Shown here piece by piece: positions 1-6,289 of a DNA stretch of 8,073 bases (position 1 is the stretch's first letter; each line of letters begins with the position of its first letter). The notes beneath the pieces are model-generated. The model ran no database searches and was not told the DNA's origin. It worked only from the letters and a program-made list of their open reading frames with translations. Origin of the DNA: Steroidobacteraceae bacterium. Lineage in GTDB: Bacteria; Pseudomonadota; Gammaproteobacteria; Steroidobacterales; Steroidobacteraceae. The stretch is from positions 1-8,073 of the forward strand of contig JAJTCR010000041.1 of NCBI GenBank assembly GCA_021325695.1, written 5' to 3'. The translations under genes and the position numbers were made by a program.

Positions 1-768
1 GCCGTGGTCGGCCGCACGATCCGCGCATTCGAGGTGCGCGAACCGCGGCTGCGCTGGCCGGTCGAGCCGCACCTGGCGCGGGAACTGGCCGGGCAGCGCG
101 TGCTCGACGTGCGAAGGCGTGCGAAATACCTGCTGATCGAGCTCGAGCGCGGCACGCTGATCGCGCACCTCGGCATGTCGGGGAGCCTGCGGATCATGCC
201 GGCCGCGGCGGCGCGGCTGCTGCACGATCACTACGACCTCGTGCTCGACTCGGGCCAATGCCTCCGCTTCAACGACCCGCGCCGGTTCGGCAGCCTGCAC
301 TGGTGCACCGGCGACCCGCAGGCGCACTCGCTGCTCGCCGACCTCGGTCCCGAACCGCTCGAGCCCGCGTTCGACGCCGGCCACCTCGCGCGGCTCGCCC
401 GTGGACGCAAGGCGGCTGTGAAGCTGTTCCTGATGGATCAACGCGTGGTGGTGGGCGTCGGCAACATCTATGCGAGCGAGGCGTTGTTCCGGGCCGGGGT
501 GCGACCGCGGCGTGCCGCGGGGCGCCTCAGGCGCGCGGAATGGGAGCGCGTCGCCGCGGCGATCCGCGAGGTGCTCTCGGACGCGATCCGCCAGGGCGGC
601 ACGACCCTGCGCGACTATGTCAACGCCGACGGCACGCCGGGGTACTTCCGCCAGGACCTGTACGTGTACGAGCGCACGGGCGAGCCTTGCCGGCGGTGTT
701 CGACCCCGATCCGCCACGTCGTGCAGGGGCAGCGCTCGACCTATTTCTGTCCGGCCTGCCAGCAATAG
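1..768 (+). CDS. mutM: Formamidopyrimidine-DNA glycosylase (Fpg/MutM), 5' end missing
   Basis: This base-excision repair enzyme removes 8-oxoguanine and formamidopyrimidines from DNA and cuts the strand by beta/delta elimination. The reading frame is already open at base 1. By comparison with the E. coli protein about 17-18 residues are missing, including the catalytic Pro and Glu of the PELPEVET start. What remains is collinear with Fpg: RRAKYLL with the conserved Lys, HLGMSGSLRI, DPRRFG, LGPEPL, VVGVGNIYASE and QGGTTLRDY. The C-terminal zinc finger is intact (CRRC, then QRSTYFCPAC), ending at a TAG stop. The Cys4 finger and GNIYASE separate it from endonuclease VIII only loosely, but overall similarity is clearly to Fpg. 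The next gene on the same strand, coaBC, starts 87 bases later behind its own promoter candidate, so the two need not be one operon. Confidence 0.96.
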   Translation, partial: AVVGRTIRAFEVREPRLRWPVEPHLARELAGQRVLDVRRRAKYLLIELERGTLIAHLGMSGSLRIMPAAAARLLHDHYDLVLDSGQCLRFNDPRRFGSLHWCTGDPQAHSLLADLGPEPLEPAFDAGHLARLARGRKAAVKLFLMDQRVVVGVGNIYASEALFRAGVRPRRAAGRLRRAEWERVAAAIREVLSDAIRQGGTTLRDYVNADGTPGYFRQDLYVYERTGEPCRRCSTPIRHVVQGQRSTYFCPACQQ

Positions 769-771
769 CCG

Positions 772-802
772 GTCGCGGACGGTTATGCCCTGAGACCGCG
801 AC
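772..802 (+). terminator. Weak hairpin after mutM
   Basis: GTCGCGG at 772-778 can pair with CCGCGAC at 796-802: seven perfect pairs around a 17-base loop, starting four bases after the mutM stop. No U-run follows, so this is at best a weak or Rho-assisted 3' end. It could also be chance pairing in GC-rich DNA. Confidence 0.22.
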
Positions 803-823
803 GTGGATTTGCGGACTCCCCCT

Positions 824-853
824 TTGCGGCATTCGCACGGCCCCCTCCATAAT
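824..853 (+). promoter_or_regulatory. Candidate promoter for coaBC, almost touching the start codon
   Basis: A -35-like TTGCGG (824-829) is followed after 18 bases by CATAAT (848-853), five of six matches to the sigma70 -10 consensus. Transcription would start near 860-862, which is inside or at the first ATG codons of coaBC (856 and 862). No Shine-Dalgarno sequence is visible there. The arrangement fits a leaderless mRNA beginning at or next to the ATG at 862. The -35 box is poor, so the call rests mainly on the -10 and its position. Confidence 0.45.
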
Positions 854-855
854 CG

Positions 856-2085
856 ATGGCCATGCCAGAAGCTTCCTCTCCGATGCGGGTCCTGCTGGGC
901 GTCACCGGCGGCATCGCGGCGTACAAGAGCGCGGAGCTGACGCGCCGGCTGCGCGACCGCGGCGCCGACGTGCAGGTGGTGATGACGGCCGCCGCGCAGC
1001 AGTTCGTCACGGCGCTCACGTTCCAGGCGCTGTCGGGGCGCGCCGTGCGCACCGACCTCTGGGACCCCGCGGCCGAGGCGGCCATGGGGCACATCGAACT
1101 CGCCCGCTGGCCGCACCGCATCGTGATCGCGCCGGCCTCGGCGGACTTCATTGCTCGACTGTCGGGCGGCCTCGCCGACGACCTGCTCGCGACACTGTGT
1201 CTCGCCTCGGACGCGCCGATCACCGTCGTCCCGGCGATGAACCGCCTGATGTGGGCCAACGCCGCGACGCAGGCGAACGTCGCCACGCTGCGTTCGCGTG
1301 GCATTGCGGTGCTCGGTCCCGCCGAGGGCGACCAGGCCTGCGGTGAAATCGGGCCGGGACGCATGGTCGAGCCGCACGAGATCCTGGAAGCACTCTTTGC
1401 CGGTCGGGCGGCTGCGGACGCGAAGGGACCCCTGGCCGGTCGCAAGGTGGTCGTCACCGCCGGCCCCACGCGAGAACGCATCGACCCGGTGCGGTTCATC
1501 ACCAACCGCAGCTCCGGCAAGATGGGGTTCGCGGTCGCCGAGGCCGCGCGCGATGCCGGCGCGGACGTCGTGATCGTCAGCGGCCCGGTCAACGTGGCGA
1601 CGCCCGTGGGCGTGCGCCGGATCGAGGTCGAGTCGGCCGAGCAGATGCTCGAGGCGGTGCGGGCCGAGATCGCCGACACGGACGTGTTCATCGCCTCGGC
1701 GGCCGTGTCCGATTACCGCGCGCGCGAGGTCGCCGAACACAAGATCAAGAAGACCAGCGAGCAGCTCGTGTTGCAGCTCGCTCGCACGCCCGACATCCTC
1801 GCGACGGTTGCCGCAGGCACGCCGCGGCCGTTCGTCGTGGGTTTCGCGGCCGAGACCCAGAACGTCGAGCGCAACGCGCTCACCAAGCTCGAGACCAAGA
1901 AGCTCGACATGATCGCGGCGAACCAGGTCGGCGAGGGGCTCGCCTTCGACTGCGACGACAACGCGCTGACCGTGTACTGGAACGGGGGCAAGCGAGAGCT
2001 CGCACGCGCACCGAAATGCCAGATCGCGGCGGCGCTCCTCGACGTGATCGCGGAACGGTATGCCGCCGGGAGCCAGCGTTCGTGA
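856..2085 (+). CDS. coaBC: Bifunctional phosphopantothenoylcysteine decarboxylase / phosphopantothenate-cysteine ligase (CoaBC, Dfp)
   Basis: CoaBC makes 4'-phosphopantetheine for coenzyme A in two steps: the C-terminal CoaB domain joins cysteine to phosphopantothenate using CTP, and the N-terminal FMN-dependent CoaC domain decarboxylates the product. Numbered from the ATG at 856 (409 aa, normal length), CoaC spans about 10-190, with GVTGGIAAYK (15-24), the catalytic His of GHIELAR (His79), PAMN (126-129) and ACGEIGPGRM with the redox Cys162. CoaB spans about 193-405, with TAGPTRERIDPVR (201-213), NRSSGKMG (217-224), AAVSDYR (282-288) and HKIKK (295-299). Start choice is open: ATG at 856, 862 or 883 all precede the first conserved motif and none has a Shine-Dalgarno site. 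The promoter candidate at 824-853 favours 862. The stop overlaps the GTG start of dut, so translation is probably coupled. Confidence 0.97.
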   Translation: MAMPEASSPMRVLLGVTGGIAAYKSAELTRRLRDRGADVQVVMTAAAQQFVTALTFQALSGRAVRTDLWDPAAEAAMGHIELARWPHRIVIAPASADFIARLSGGLADDLLATLCLASDAPITVVPAMNRLMWANAATQANVATLRSRGIAVLGPAEGDQACGEIGPGRMVEPHEILEALFAGRAAADAKGPLAGRKVVVTAGPTRERIDPVRFITNRSSGKMGFAVAEAARDAGADVVIVSGPVNVATPVGVRRIEVESAEQMLEAVRAEIADTDVFIASAAVSDYRAREVAEHKIKKTSEQLVLQLARTPDILATVAAGTPRPFVVGFAAETQNVERNALTKLETKKLDMIAANQVGEGLAFDCDDNALTVYWNGGKRELARAPKCQIAAALLDVIAERYAAGSQRS

Positions 2086-2564
2086 ACGACCGGCCGACGG
2101 CCGGGCGCCGGCCCAGGCTGCAGGTGAAGGTGCTCGATGCGCGGATCGGCCGCGAGTATCCGCTGCCCCACTACGCGACGCCGGGCTCCGCGGGGCTCGA
2201 CCTGCGCGCGTGCCTGGATGCGCCGGTGACGCTCGAGCCGGGGCAGACCCGACTGGTCCCGACGGGGATCGCAATCCACCTGGAGGACCCGGGCCTCGCG
2301 GCCGTGCTGCTGCCGCGCTCGGGCCTCGGCCACAAGCACGGCATCGTGCTCGGCAACCTCGTCGGCCTGATCGACTCGGACTACCAGGGACAGGTGATGG
2401 TGTCCTGCTGGAACCGGGGCCAGTCGGCGTTCACCGTCGAACCCGGCGAGCGCATTGCGCAGATGGTGATCGTGCCCGTGGTGCAGGTCGAGTTCGACGT
2501 GGTCGAGGACTTCACGGAAAGCGACCGCGGCGCCGGCGTGTTCGGGAGCAGCGGCCGGAAGTGA
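2082..2564 (+). CDS. dut: dUTP diphosphatase (dUTPase, Dut)
   Basis: Dut hydrolyses dUTP to dUMP and pyrophosphate, keeping uracil out of DNA and supplying dUMP for thymidylate synthesis; the family is a cytosolic homotrimer. The protein (160 aa) has all five motifs in order: AGLDLRA (37-43), PRSGLG (78-83), GNLVGLIDSDYQG (91-103, catalytic Asp98), PGERIAQM (121-128) and RGAGVFGSSG (149-158). Motif V normally reads RGxGGFG; here a Val replaces the second of the paired Gly, while the base-stacking Phe is kept. I chose GTG at 2082 because it overlaps the coaBC stop as GTGA and has GGGAG at 2068-2072, nine bases upstream. A longer in-frame ATG at 2016 lies deep in coaBC and adds residues outside the family alignment. 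Its TGA stop is part of the first GTGA heptamer of the downstream repeat module. coaBC-dut adjacency is common in gammaproteobacteria. Confidence 0.97.
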   Translation: MNDRPTAGRRPRLQVKVLDARIGREYPLPHYATPGSAGLDLRACLDAPVTLEPGQTRLVPTGIAIHLEDPGLAAVLLPRSGLGHKHGIVLGNLVGLIDSDYQGQVMVSCWNRGQSAFTVEPGERIAQMVIVPVVQVEFDVVEDFTESDRGAGVFGSSGRK

Positions 2565-2590
2565 CTAGTGATCAGTGAATAGTGAACAGT
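2561..2590 (+). repeat. Tandem GTGA heptamers, left arm of an inverted module
   Basis: Four consecutive seven-base units, GTGACTA, GTGATCA, GTGAATA and GTGAACA, followed by GT. All share GTGAnnA. The first unit supplies the TGA stop of dut. A similar array on the other strand lies at 2628-2653, so the two arrays form an imperfect inverted repeat around the terminator hairpin at 2605-2621. Confidence 0.8.
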
Positions 2591-2593
2591 CGG

Positions 2594-2621
2594 AAAAAAG
2601 AAAAGGCCGGCGACGCCGGCC
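2594..2621 (-). terminator. Rho-independent terminator for the - strand gene
   Basis: A perfect seven-pair GC stem, GGCCGGC (2605-2611) and GCCGGCC (2615-2621), closes a three-base loop. An extra A-T pair (2604/2622) extends the stem. Read on the - strand it is followed by TTTTCTTTTTT (2604-2594), the classical intrinsic terminator layout, so it should end transcripts of the coiled-coil gene at 2650-3351. On the + strand the U-run is missing (TCTGACC follows), so dut would be terminated less efficiently, perhaps helped by the surrounding inverted repeats. Confidence 0.85.
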
Positions 2622-2627
2622 TCTGAC

Positions 2628-2653
2628 CAGTCACTAGTCACCAGTCACTTCAC
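2628..2653 (-). repeat. Tandem GTGA heptamers, right arm of the inverted module
   Basis: Read on the - strand from 2653: a five-base partial unit GTGAA, then GTGACTG (2648-2642), GTGACTA (2641-2635) and GTGACTG (2634-2628). The partial unit contains the TGA stop of the neighbouring gene (2652-2650). The outermost bases are perfectly complementary to the left arm (AAGTGACT at 2559-2566 with AGTCACTT at 2643-2650), with about five to six matches per seven in the first three units. Confidence 0.8.
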
Positions 2654-3351
2654 TTGATGCCCTTCAGCTCCTTGAACCGCTGGATGTCGGCGCCGAACTC
2701 GCGCGCGAGCCGCTCGCGCTCGGCCGTATTCTTGGTCAGCTCCTGCTCGTAGACCTGCAGGCCCTTGACCGTGTTCACGATCTCGCTCGCGATCTGCTCC
2801 GGCAGCGCGGGCGCGTTGGGCTTGGTGCTGTACGGGCGATAACGTTGCACCGACTGCATCAGCCGCGCCTCGCGAGCACGCTGGTTCGAGATGTATTGCC
2901 CAGTGACGACGTTCTGCTGTTCGAGCAGCTCGATGCGCTGGTCGCGCAGCCGCTCGATGTCCGCGACGCTCAGGTAGGTCGCGAGCAGCGTCTTGTCGCG
3001 TTGGGCCCCGGCCTTGGCAGCGTCTTCGGCCGCCTTCTGTTGGGCCATTTCCTCGAGCGACTGGCGCCCGGGGATCACGCGTACGACACGGCCGGTCGCG
3101 TCGAGCACCTCGACGTCGATGTCCATGCACTCGGCCGGTATCGCCTGGCTCACGTAGGTGCGGCCGTTGCTCGCCTTGCAGCGATACATCTCCTCGCTGG
3201 CGACCTTCGACGTCTTGCGCTTGACCGCCGCGTCGGCCACGCCGGCCACGAGGGCACCCAGCAACACCACGATCAGCAGGACGGCGCCGCGGGTCACGCG
3301 GGCACGCACCGGGGCCGATTCGAGACGGGTCACGTCGGTCATGGACGCCAT
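2650..3351 (-). CDS. Exported DUF4124-like coiled-coil protein of unknown function
   Basis: The 233-residue product has a basic N-terminus, a hydrophobic stretch at about 23-38 and a likely signal peptidase site near VADA-A (38-42), so it is probably periplasmic. Alternatively it stays anchored by that helix. Residues 55-95 (YRCKASNGRTYVSQ, then IPAEC and GRVVRVIPG) resemble the DUF4124 domain found in many proteobacterial envelope proteins. The two cysteines, Cys58 and Cys75, could form a disulphide. Residues 98-165 and 186-230 are rich in E, K, Q, R and A and look like two coiled-coil helices joined by a proline-containing linker (YRPYSTKPNAPALP). I chose ATG at 3351 because an AGG lies six bases upstream; ATG at 3342 is the alternative. 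It follows pyrE on the same strand after 84 bases, and I see no convincing promoter between them, so co-transcription is possible. Function is unknown. Confidence 0.85.
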   Translation of the reverse strand: MASMTDVTRLESAPVRARVTRGAVLLIVVLLGALVAGVADAAVKRKTSKVASEEMYRCKASNGRTYVSQAIPAECMDIDVEVLDATGRVVRVIPGRQSLEEMAQQKAAEDAAKAGAQRDKTLLATYLSVADIERLRDQRIELLEQQNVVTGQYISNQRAREARLMQSVQRYRPYSTKPNAPALPEQIASEIVNTVKGLQVYEQELTKNTAERERLAREFGADIQRFKELKGIK

Positions 3352-3435
3352 TCTGAGCCTGCCCGAGTCCTTAAATGCACCTTTTGGGCCCGCGCGCCGC
3401 TCGGCTCTGTGACCGACTTCACCCAGCGCCCGGGT

Positions 3436-4071
3436 TCAGACGATGCCATACCGGTCGCGGTACTCGCGCACGGCGATGAGCAACTGGCGATCGCCCGTGG
3501 CCTCGAGGTGTGCCATGAGATCACGCAACCGCAACACCGCGATGACCGGCAGGCCGAACGTGTCTTCGACCTCCTGGACCGCCGACTTCTCGCCCTGGCC
3601 CCGCTCCTCGCGATCGAGCGCGATCAGCACGCCGGCCGGGATCGCCCCCTGCGCGCGGATGATCTCGACCGATTCGCGGATCGCGGTGCCGGCGGTGATG
3701 ACGTCGTCGACGATCAGCACGCGTCCCTGCAACGGCGCGCCCACGATCGTGCCGCCTTCGCCGTGACCCTTCGCCTCCTTGCGGTTGAACGCGAACGGCA
3801 GGTTGCGTCCCTCGTCCGCGGCCATCGCCGCCGCGGTGGCGGTCACGAGCGGGATGCCCTTGTAGGCCGGGCCGAACAGCATGTCGAACGACACGCCCGA
3901 GTGCGCCGCGGCCCGCGCGTAATGACGACCGAGCCAGCCGATCGCGTGGCCCGTGTTGAACAGCCCGGCGTTGAAGAAGTACGGGCTCCGGCGGCCCGAC
4001 TTCAGCGTGAACTCGCCGAATCTCAGTACGCCGAGGTCGAGGCACAGACGGATGAAGTCGCGTTGGTCCAT
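3436..4071 (-). CDS. pyrE: Orotate phosphoribosyltransferase (PyrE)
   Basis: PyrE transfers the phosphoribosyl group of PRPP to orotate, giving orotidine 5'-monophosphate, the fifth step of de novo UMP synthesis in the cytosol; the family acts as a homodimer. The protein (211 aa, usual length) carries FTLKSGRRSPYFFN (21-34), FGPAYKGIP (67-75), the flexible catalytic loop FNRKEAKGHGEGG (95-107) and the PRPP-binding signature VLIVDDVITAGTA (118-130). The start ATG at 4071 is the only one that fits the family N-terminus. It has no Shine-Dalgarno sequence; instead TATAAA (4088-4083, - strand) lies 11 bases away, implying a leader of only a few bases. xth diverges from it across 28 bases, leaving no room for the attenuator-type leader that precedes pyrE in E. 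coli. Confidence 0.97.
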   Translation of the reverse strand: MDQRDFIRLCLDLGVLRFGEFTLKSGRRSPYFFNAGLFNTGHAIGWLGRHYARAAAHSGVSFDMLFGPAYKGIPLVTATAAAMAADEGRNLPFAFNRKEAKGHGEGGTIVGAPLQGRVLIVDDVITAGTAIRESVEIIRAQGAIPAGVLIALDREERGQGEKSAVQEVEDTFGLPVIAVLRLRDLMAHLEATGDRQLLIAVREYRDRYGIV

Positions 4072-4090
4072 GGCGCGCGTACTTTATACT
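4063..4090 (+). promoter_or_regulatory. Candidate xth promoter, overlapping the pyrE start
   Basis: TTGGTC (4063-4068) and TATACT (4085-4090) are separated by 16 bases. TATACT matches five of six positions of the -10 consensus. Transcription would start near 4097-4099, one to three bases before the xth ATG at 4100. The -35 box lies across the first codons of pyrE on the opposite strand. Confidence 0.55.
4083..4088 (-). promoter_or_regulatory. Candidate pyrE -10 box (TATAAA), overlapping the xth -10
   Basis: On the - strand 4088-4083 reads TATAAA, five of six matches to the -10 consensus. It shares four bases with the + strand TATACT, so RNA polymerase could occupy only one of the two at a time. 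The expected transcription start is near 4074-4076, three to five bases before the pyrE ATG. I see no clear -35 on this strand. Confidence 0.45.
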
Positions 4091-4099
4091 GCGTGTCCT

Positions 4100-4867
4100 A
4101 TGCGGATCATCACGCTGAACGCGAACGGCATCCGTTCGGCCGCACGCAAGGGCTTCTTCGACTGGCTCGAACGGCAGGACGCGGACGTCGTCTGCGTGCA
4201 GGAGACCAAATGCCAGCGTGAGCAGGTCACCGAGCCGCTGTACCACCCCGCGGGTTATCACTGCCATTACCTCGACGCGACCAAAAAGGGATACAGCGGC
4301 GTTGCCGTGTACTCGCGAGTGAAACCGGACGCGGTGATCGCCGGTTACGGCTCCCGCGAGTTCGACACGGAGGGACGCTACCTCGAAGCTCGGTTCGGGA
4401 AGCTGAGCGTCGTGTCGGTCTACCTGCCCTCCGGCTCGTCCAGCGAGGATCGACAACGCGCGAAGTTCCGGTTCCTCGCCGAGTTCATGCCGTACCTGCG
4501 TGCCTTGAAGCGCAAGCGGCGCGACTACATGCTGTGCGGCGACTGGAACATCGCGCACAAGGAGATCGACCTGCGGAACTGGAAGTCCAACCAGAAAAAC
4601 TCGGGGTTCCTGCCGCAGGAGCGGGCCTGGCTCGACGAACTGTTCGGTGACGTCCGTTATGTCGACGCGTTCCGGGAAGTGAACCGCGACCCCGACCACT
4701 ACACCTGGTGGTCGAATCGCGGCCAGGCCTGGTCCAGGAACGTCGGCTGGCGCATCGACTACCACGTGTTGAGCCCCGGTCTCCGCGGCAGCGTCCGCAA
4801 CGTCGACATCTTCAAGGCGCAGCGTTTCTCCGACCACGCACCGCTCACCGTGACGTACGACCTGTGA
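4100..4867 (+). CDS. xth: Exodeoxyribonuclease III / AP endonuclease (Xth, ExoIII family)
   Basis: ExoIII-family enzymes cut the DNA backbone 5' of abasic sites and trim blocked 3' ends during base-excision repair, downstream of glycosylases such as MutM. The 255-residue protein shows the family's metal-dependent active site: Asn7, QETK with Glu35, Tyr108 in VYLPSGS, GDWNIAH with Asp148 and Asn150, RIDYH with Asp220, and SDHAPL with Asp246-His247. RNWKSNQKNSGF (159-170) is typical of the proteobacterial Xth group. I chose ATG at 4100 because the protein then begins MRIITLNANGIRS, the standard N-terminus; an upstream in-frame ATG at 3953 lies in antisense pyrE. No Shine-Dalgarno site is visible, and TATACT ends nine bases before the ATG, suggesting a leaderless or near-leaderless mRNA. 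The stop overlaps the next gene's start (GTGA). Confidence 0.96.
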   Translation: MRIITLNANGIRSAARKGFFDWLERQDADVVCVQETKCQREQVTEPLYHPAGYHCHYLDATKKGYSGVAVYSRVKPDAVIAGYGSREFDTEGRYLEARFGKLSVVSVYLPSGSSSEDRQRAKFRFLAEFMPYLRALKRKRRDYMLCGDWNIAHKEIDLRNWKSNQKNSGFLPQERAWLDELFGDVRYVDAFREVNRDPDHYTWWSNRGQAWSRNVGWRIDYHVLSPGLRGSVRNVDIFKAQRFSDHAPLTVTYDL

Positions 4868-6276
4868 GCAGCTCCGCGGCCGGGGCCGCCGTGCGACAGG
4901 AACCGCGCAAGCCCTGGTGGCGCGGCTGGATCGACGCCTTCAAGGCGTACAAGCACCCGCGCGTGCTGGCGATGCTGTTCCTCGGCTTCTCGGCGGGCCT
5001 GCCGTTCATGCTCGTGTTCTCGACGCTGTCGGCGTGGCTGCGTGAGGTCGGCATCGAGCGGGCGACGATCGGCATGCTGTCGTGGGTCGGCATCATCTAC
5101 TCCGTCAAGTTCTTCTGGGCGCCGGTCGTCGACCGTTTGAAGCTGCCCGTGCTGCACCGGCTGCTGGGACGCCGGCGCAGCTGGATGCTGCTCGGGCAGG
5201 TGGGCATCGCGATCGGCCTGCTCAACATGGCGCAGATGAGCCCGGTGGGGCACCTCGCGGTGGTCGCCTCGCTCGCGCTGCTCGTCGCGTTTTCGTCCGC
5301 GACGCAGGACATCGCGGTCGACGCGTGGCGCATCGAAGCGGCGCCGGTGACCATGCAGGGCGTGATGGCGGCCGCGTACCAGCTCGGCTACCGGATCGCG
5401 ATGATGGTCGCGAGCGCGGGCGCGCTGTGGATCGCGGCGGACTTCGGCTGGGCGGTGTCGTACACCTCGATGGCCGTGGCGGCGTGCGTCGGCATCGTCA
5501 CGACGCTGCTGATCCCCGAGCCCGAGGCGCGCGTCGTCAAGCAGACGGTCGAGCAGGAAGCGCGCGTCACCGACTGGGTCGCGCGGAACGCACACTTGCC
5601 GCAGCAGCTGCAGAACCTCGGCGCCTGGTTCGTCGCCGCCGTCGTCAACCCATTCATCGACTTCTTCACGCGCTACGGCGCCAAGCTCGCCGTGCTGATC
5701 CTTGCGTTCATCGCCAGCTATCGGCTCGCCGACTTCACGATGGGCGTGATGACCAACCCGTTCTACCTGGACGTCGGCTTCACGCTCAAGGAAATCGCCG
5801 CGATCGCGAAAGGCTTCGGCGTCATCTGGTCGATCCTCGGCACGTTCGTCGGTGGCGTCGTCGTGGCGCGACTCGGGCTCGTGCGCGCGCTCGCGCTCGG
5901 CAGCATTTCGGTGGTCGCTGCGAACCTGATGTTCGCCGTGTTCGCCTGGCTCAACCAGCCCAGCATCGTCGGGCTCGCCGTGCTGATCAGCATCGACAAC
6001 CTCGCGATGGGCATCGCGGGCACGTCGCTGATCGCCTACCTCTCGAGCCTGACGAGCGCGTCGTACACCGCGACCCAGTACGCGCTGTTCTCGTCGACCT
6101 ATGCATTGCCGGGCAAGCTCATCATGGGCACGTCGGGTTTCGTCGTCGATGCGATCGGTTACCCGTCGTTCTTCGTCTACACGGCGTCGCTCGGGCTGCC
6201 GGCGCTCGTGCTGCTGTTCTTCCTGTCGCGGCGCATGCAGATCGAGGCCGCGGGCGCGAAGCCGAAGCTCGGCTGA
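4864..6276 (+). CDS. AmpG-like MFS transporter (muropeptide permease family)
   Basis: An inner-membrane major facilitator protein of 470 residues with about 12 hydrophobic helices. It resembles AmpG, which imports anhydro-muropeptides for cell-wall recycling: LGFSAGLPFML (40-50), KFFWAPVVDR (82-91), GRRRSW (102-107) and SATQDIAVDAWR (145-156), the last being the most telling match. The central loop after helix 6 (about RVVKQTVEQEARVTDW onward) is clearly longer than in E. coli AmpG, and 20-odd N-terminal residues, including KPWWRGW, precede the first helix. Substrate therefore remains inferred. GTG at 4864 overlaps the xth stop as GTGA and has no Shine-Dalgarno site, so translation is probably coupled to xth; GTG at 4891 is an alternative. 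No ampC, ampR or ampD is nearby. A small Rieske gene follows after 13 bases. Confidence 0.85.
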   Translation: MSSSAAGAAVRQEPRKPWWRGWIDAFKAYKHPRVLAMLFLGFSAGLPFMLVFSTLSAWLREVGIERATIGMLSWVGIIYSVKFFWAPVVDRLKLPVLHRLLGRRRSWMLLGQVGIAIGLLNMAQMSPVGHLAVVASLALLVAFSSATQDIAVDAWRIEAAPVTMQGVMAAAYQLGYRIAMMVASAGALWIAADFGWAVSYTSMAVAACVGIVTTLLIPEPEARVVKQTVEQEARVTDWVARNAHLPQQLQNLGAWFVAAVVNPFIDFFTRYGAKLAVLILAFIASYRLADFTMGVMTNPFYLDVGFTLKEIAAIAKGFGVIWSILGTFVGGVVVARLGLVRALALGSISVVAANLMFAVFAWLNQPSIVGLAVLISIDNLAMGIAGTSLIAYLSSLTSASYTATQYALFSSTYALPGKLIMGTSGFVVDAIGYPSFFVYTASLGLPALVLLFFLSRRMQIEAAGAKPKLG

Positions 6277-6289
6277 GTCGAGGCGCTCC

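Noticed and set aside
856..863. Palindrome ATGGCCAT at the coaBC start as an operator
   Set aside because: It is only eight bases and follows from two Met codons around an Ala codon; no second half-site or dyad nearby.
258..1346. 362-codon + strand frame crossing mutM and coaBC
   Set aside because: It is arginine/proline/alanine-rich in the wrong frame of two firmly identified genes.
2381..2641. 86-codon - strand frame containing VHYSLITSHFRP
   Set aside because: It is translation of the GTGA heptamer array and antisense dut. Such YSLITS peptides are a by-product of this repeat, not a gene.
2561..2653. CRISPR array or IS end as an explanation for the heptamer arrays
   Set aside because: Units are seven bases with no spacers, there is no transposase, and no target-site duplication is visible around the module.
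2845..4221. 458-codon + strand frame antisense to the coiled-coil gene and pyrE
   Set aside because: Shadow of two - strand genes; its His/Asp/Arg-rich product has no domain.
3521..4837. 438-codon - strand frame spanning pyrE and antisense xth
   Set aside because: It overlaps pyrE in another frame and covers xth in antisense; the product has no family resemblance and turns arginine-rich.
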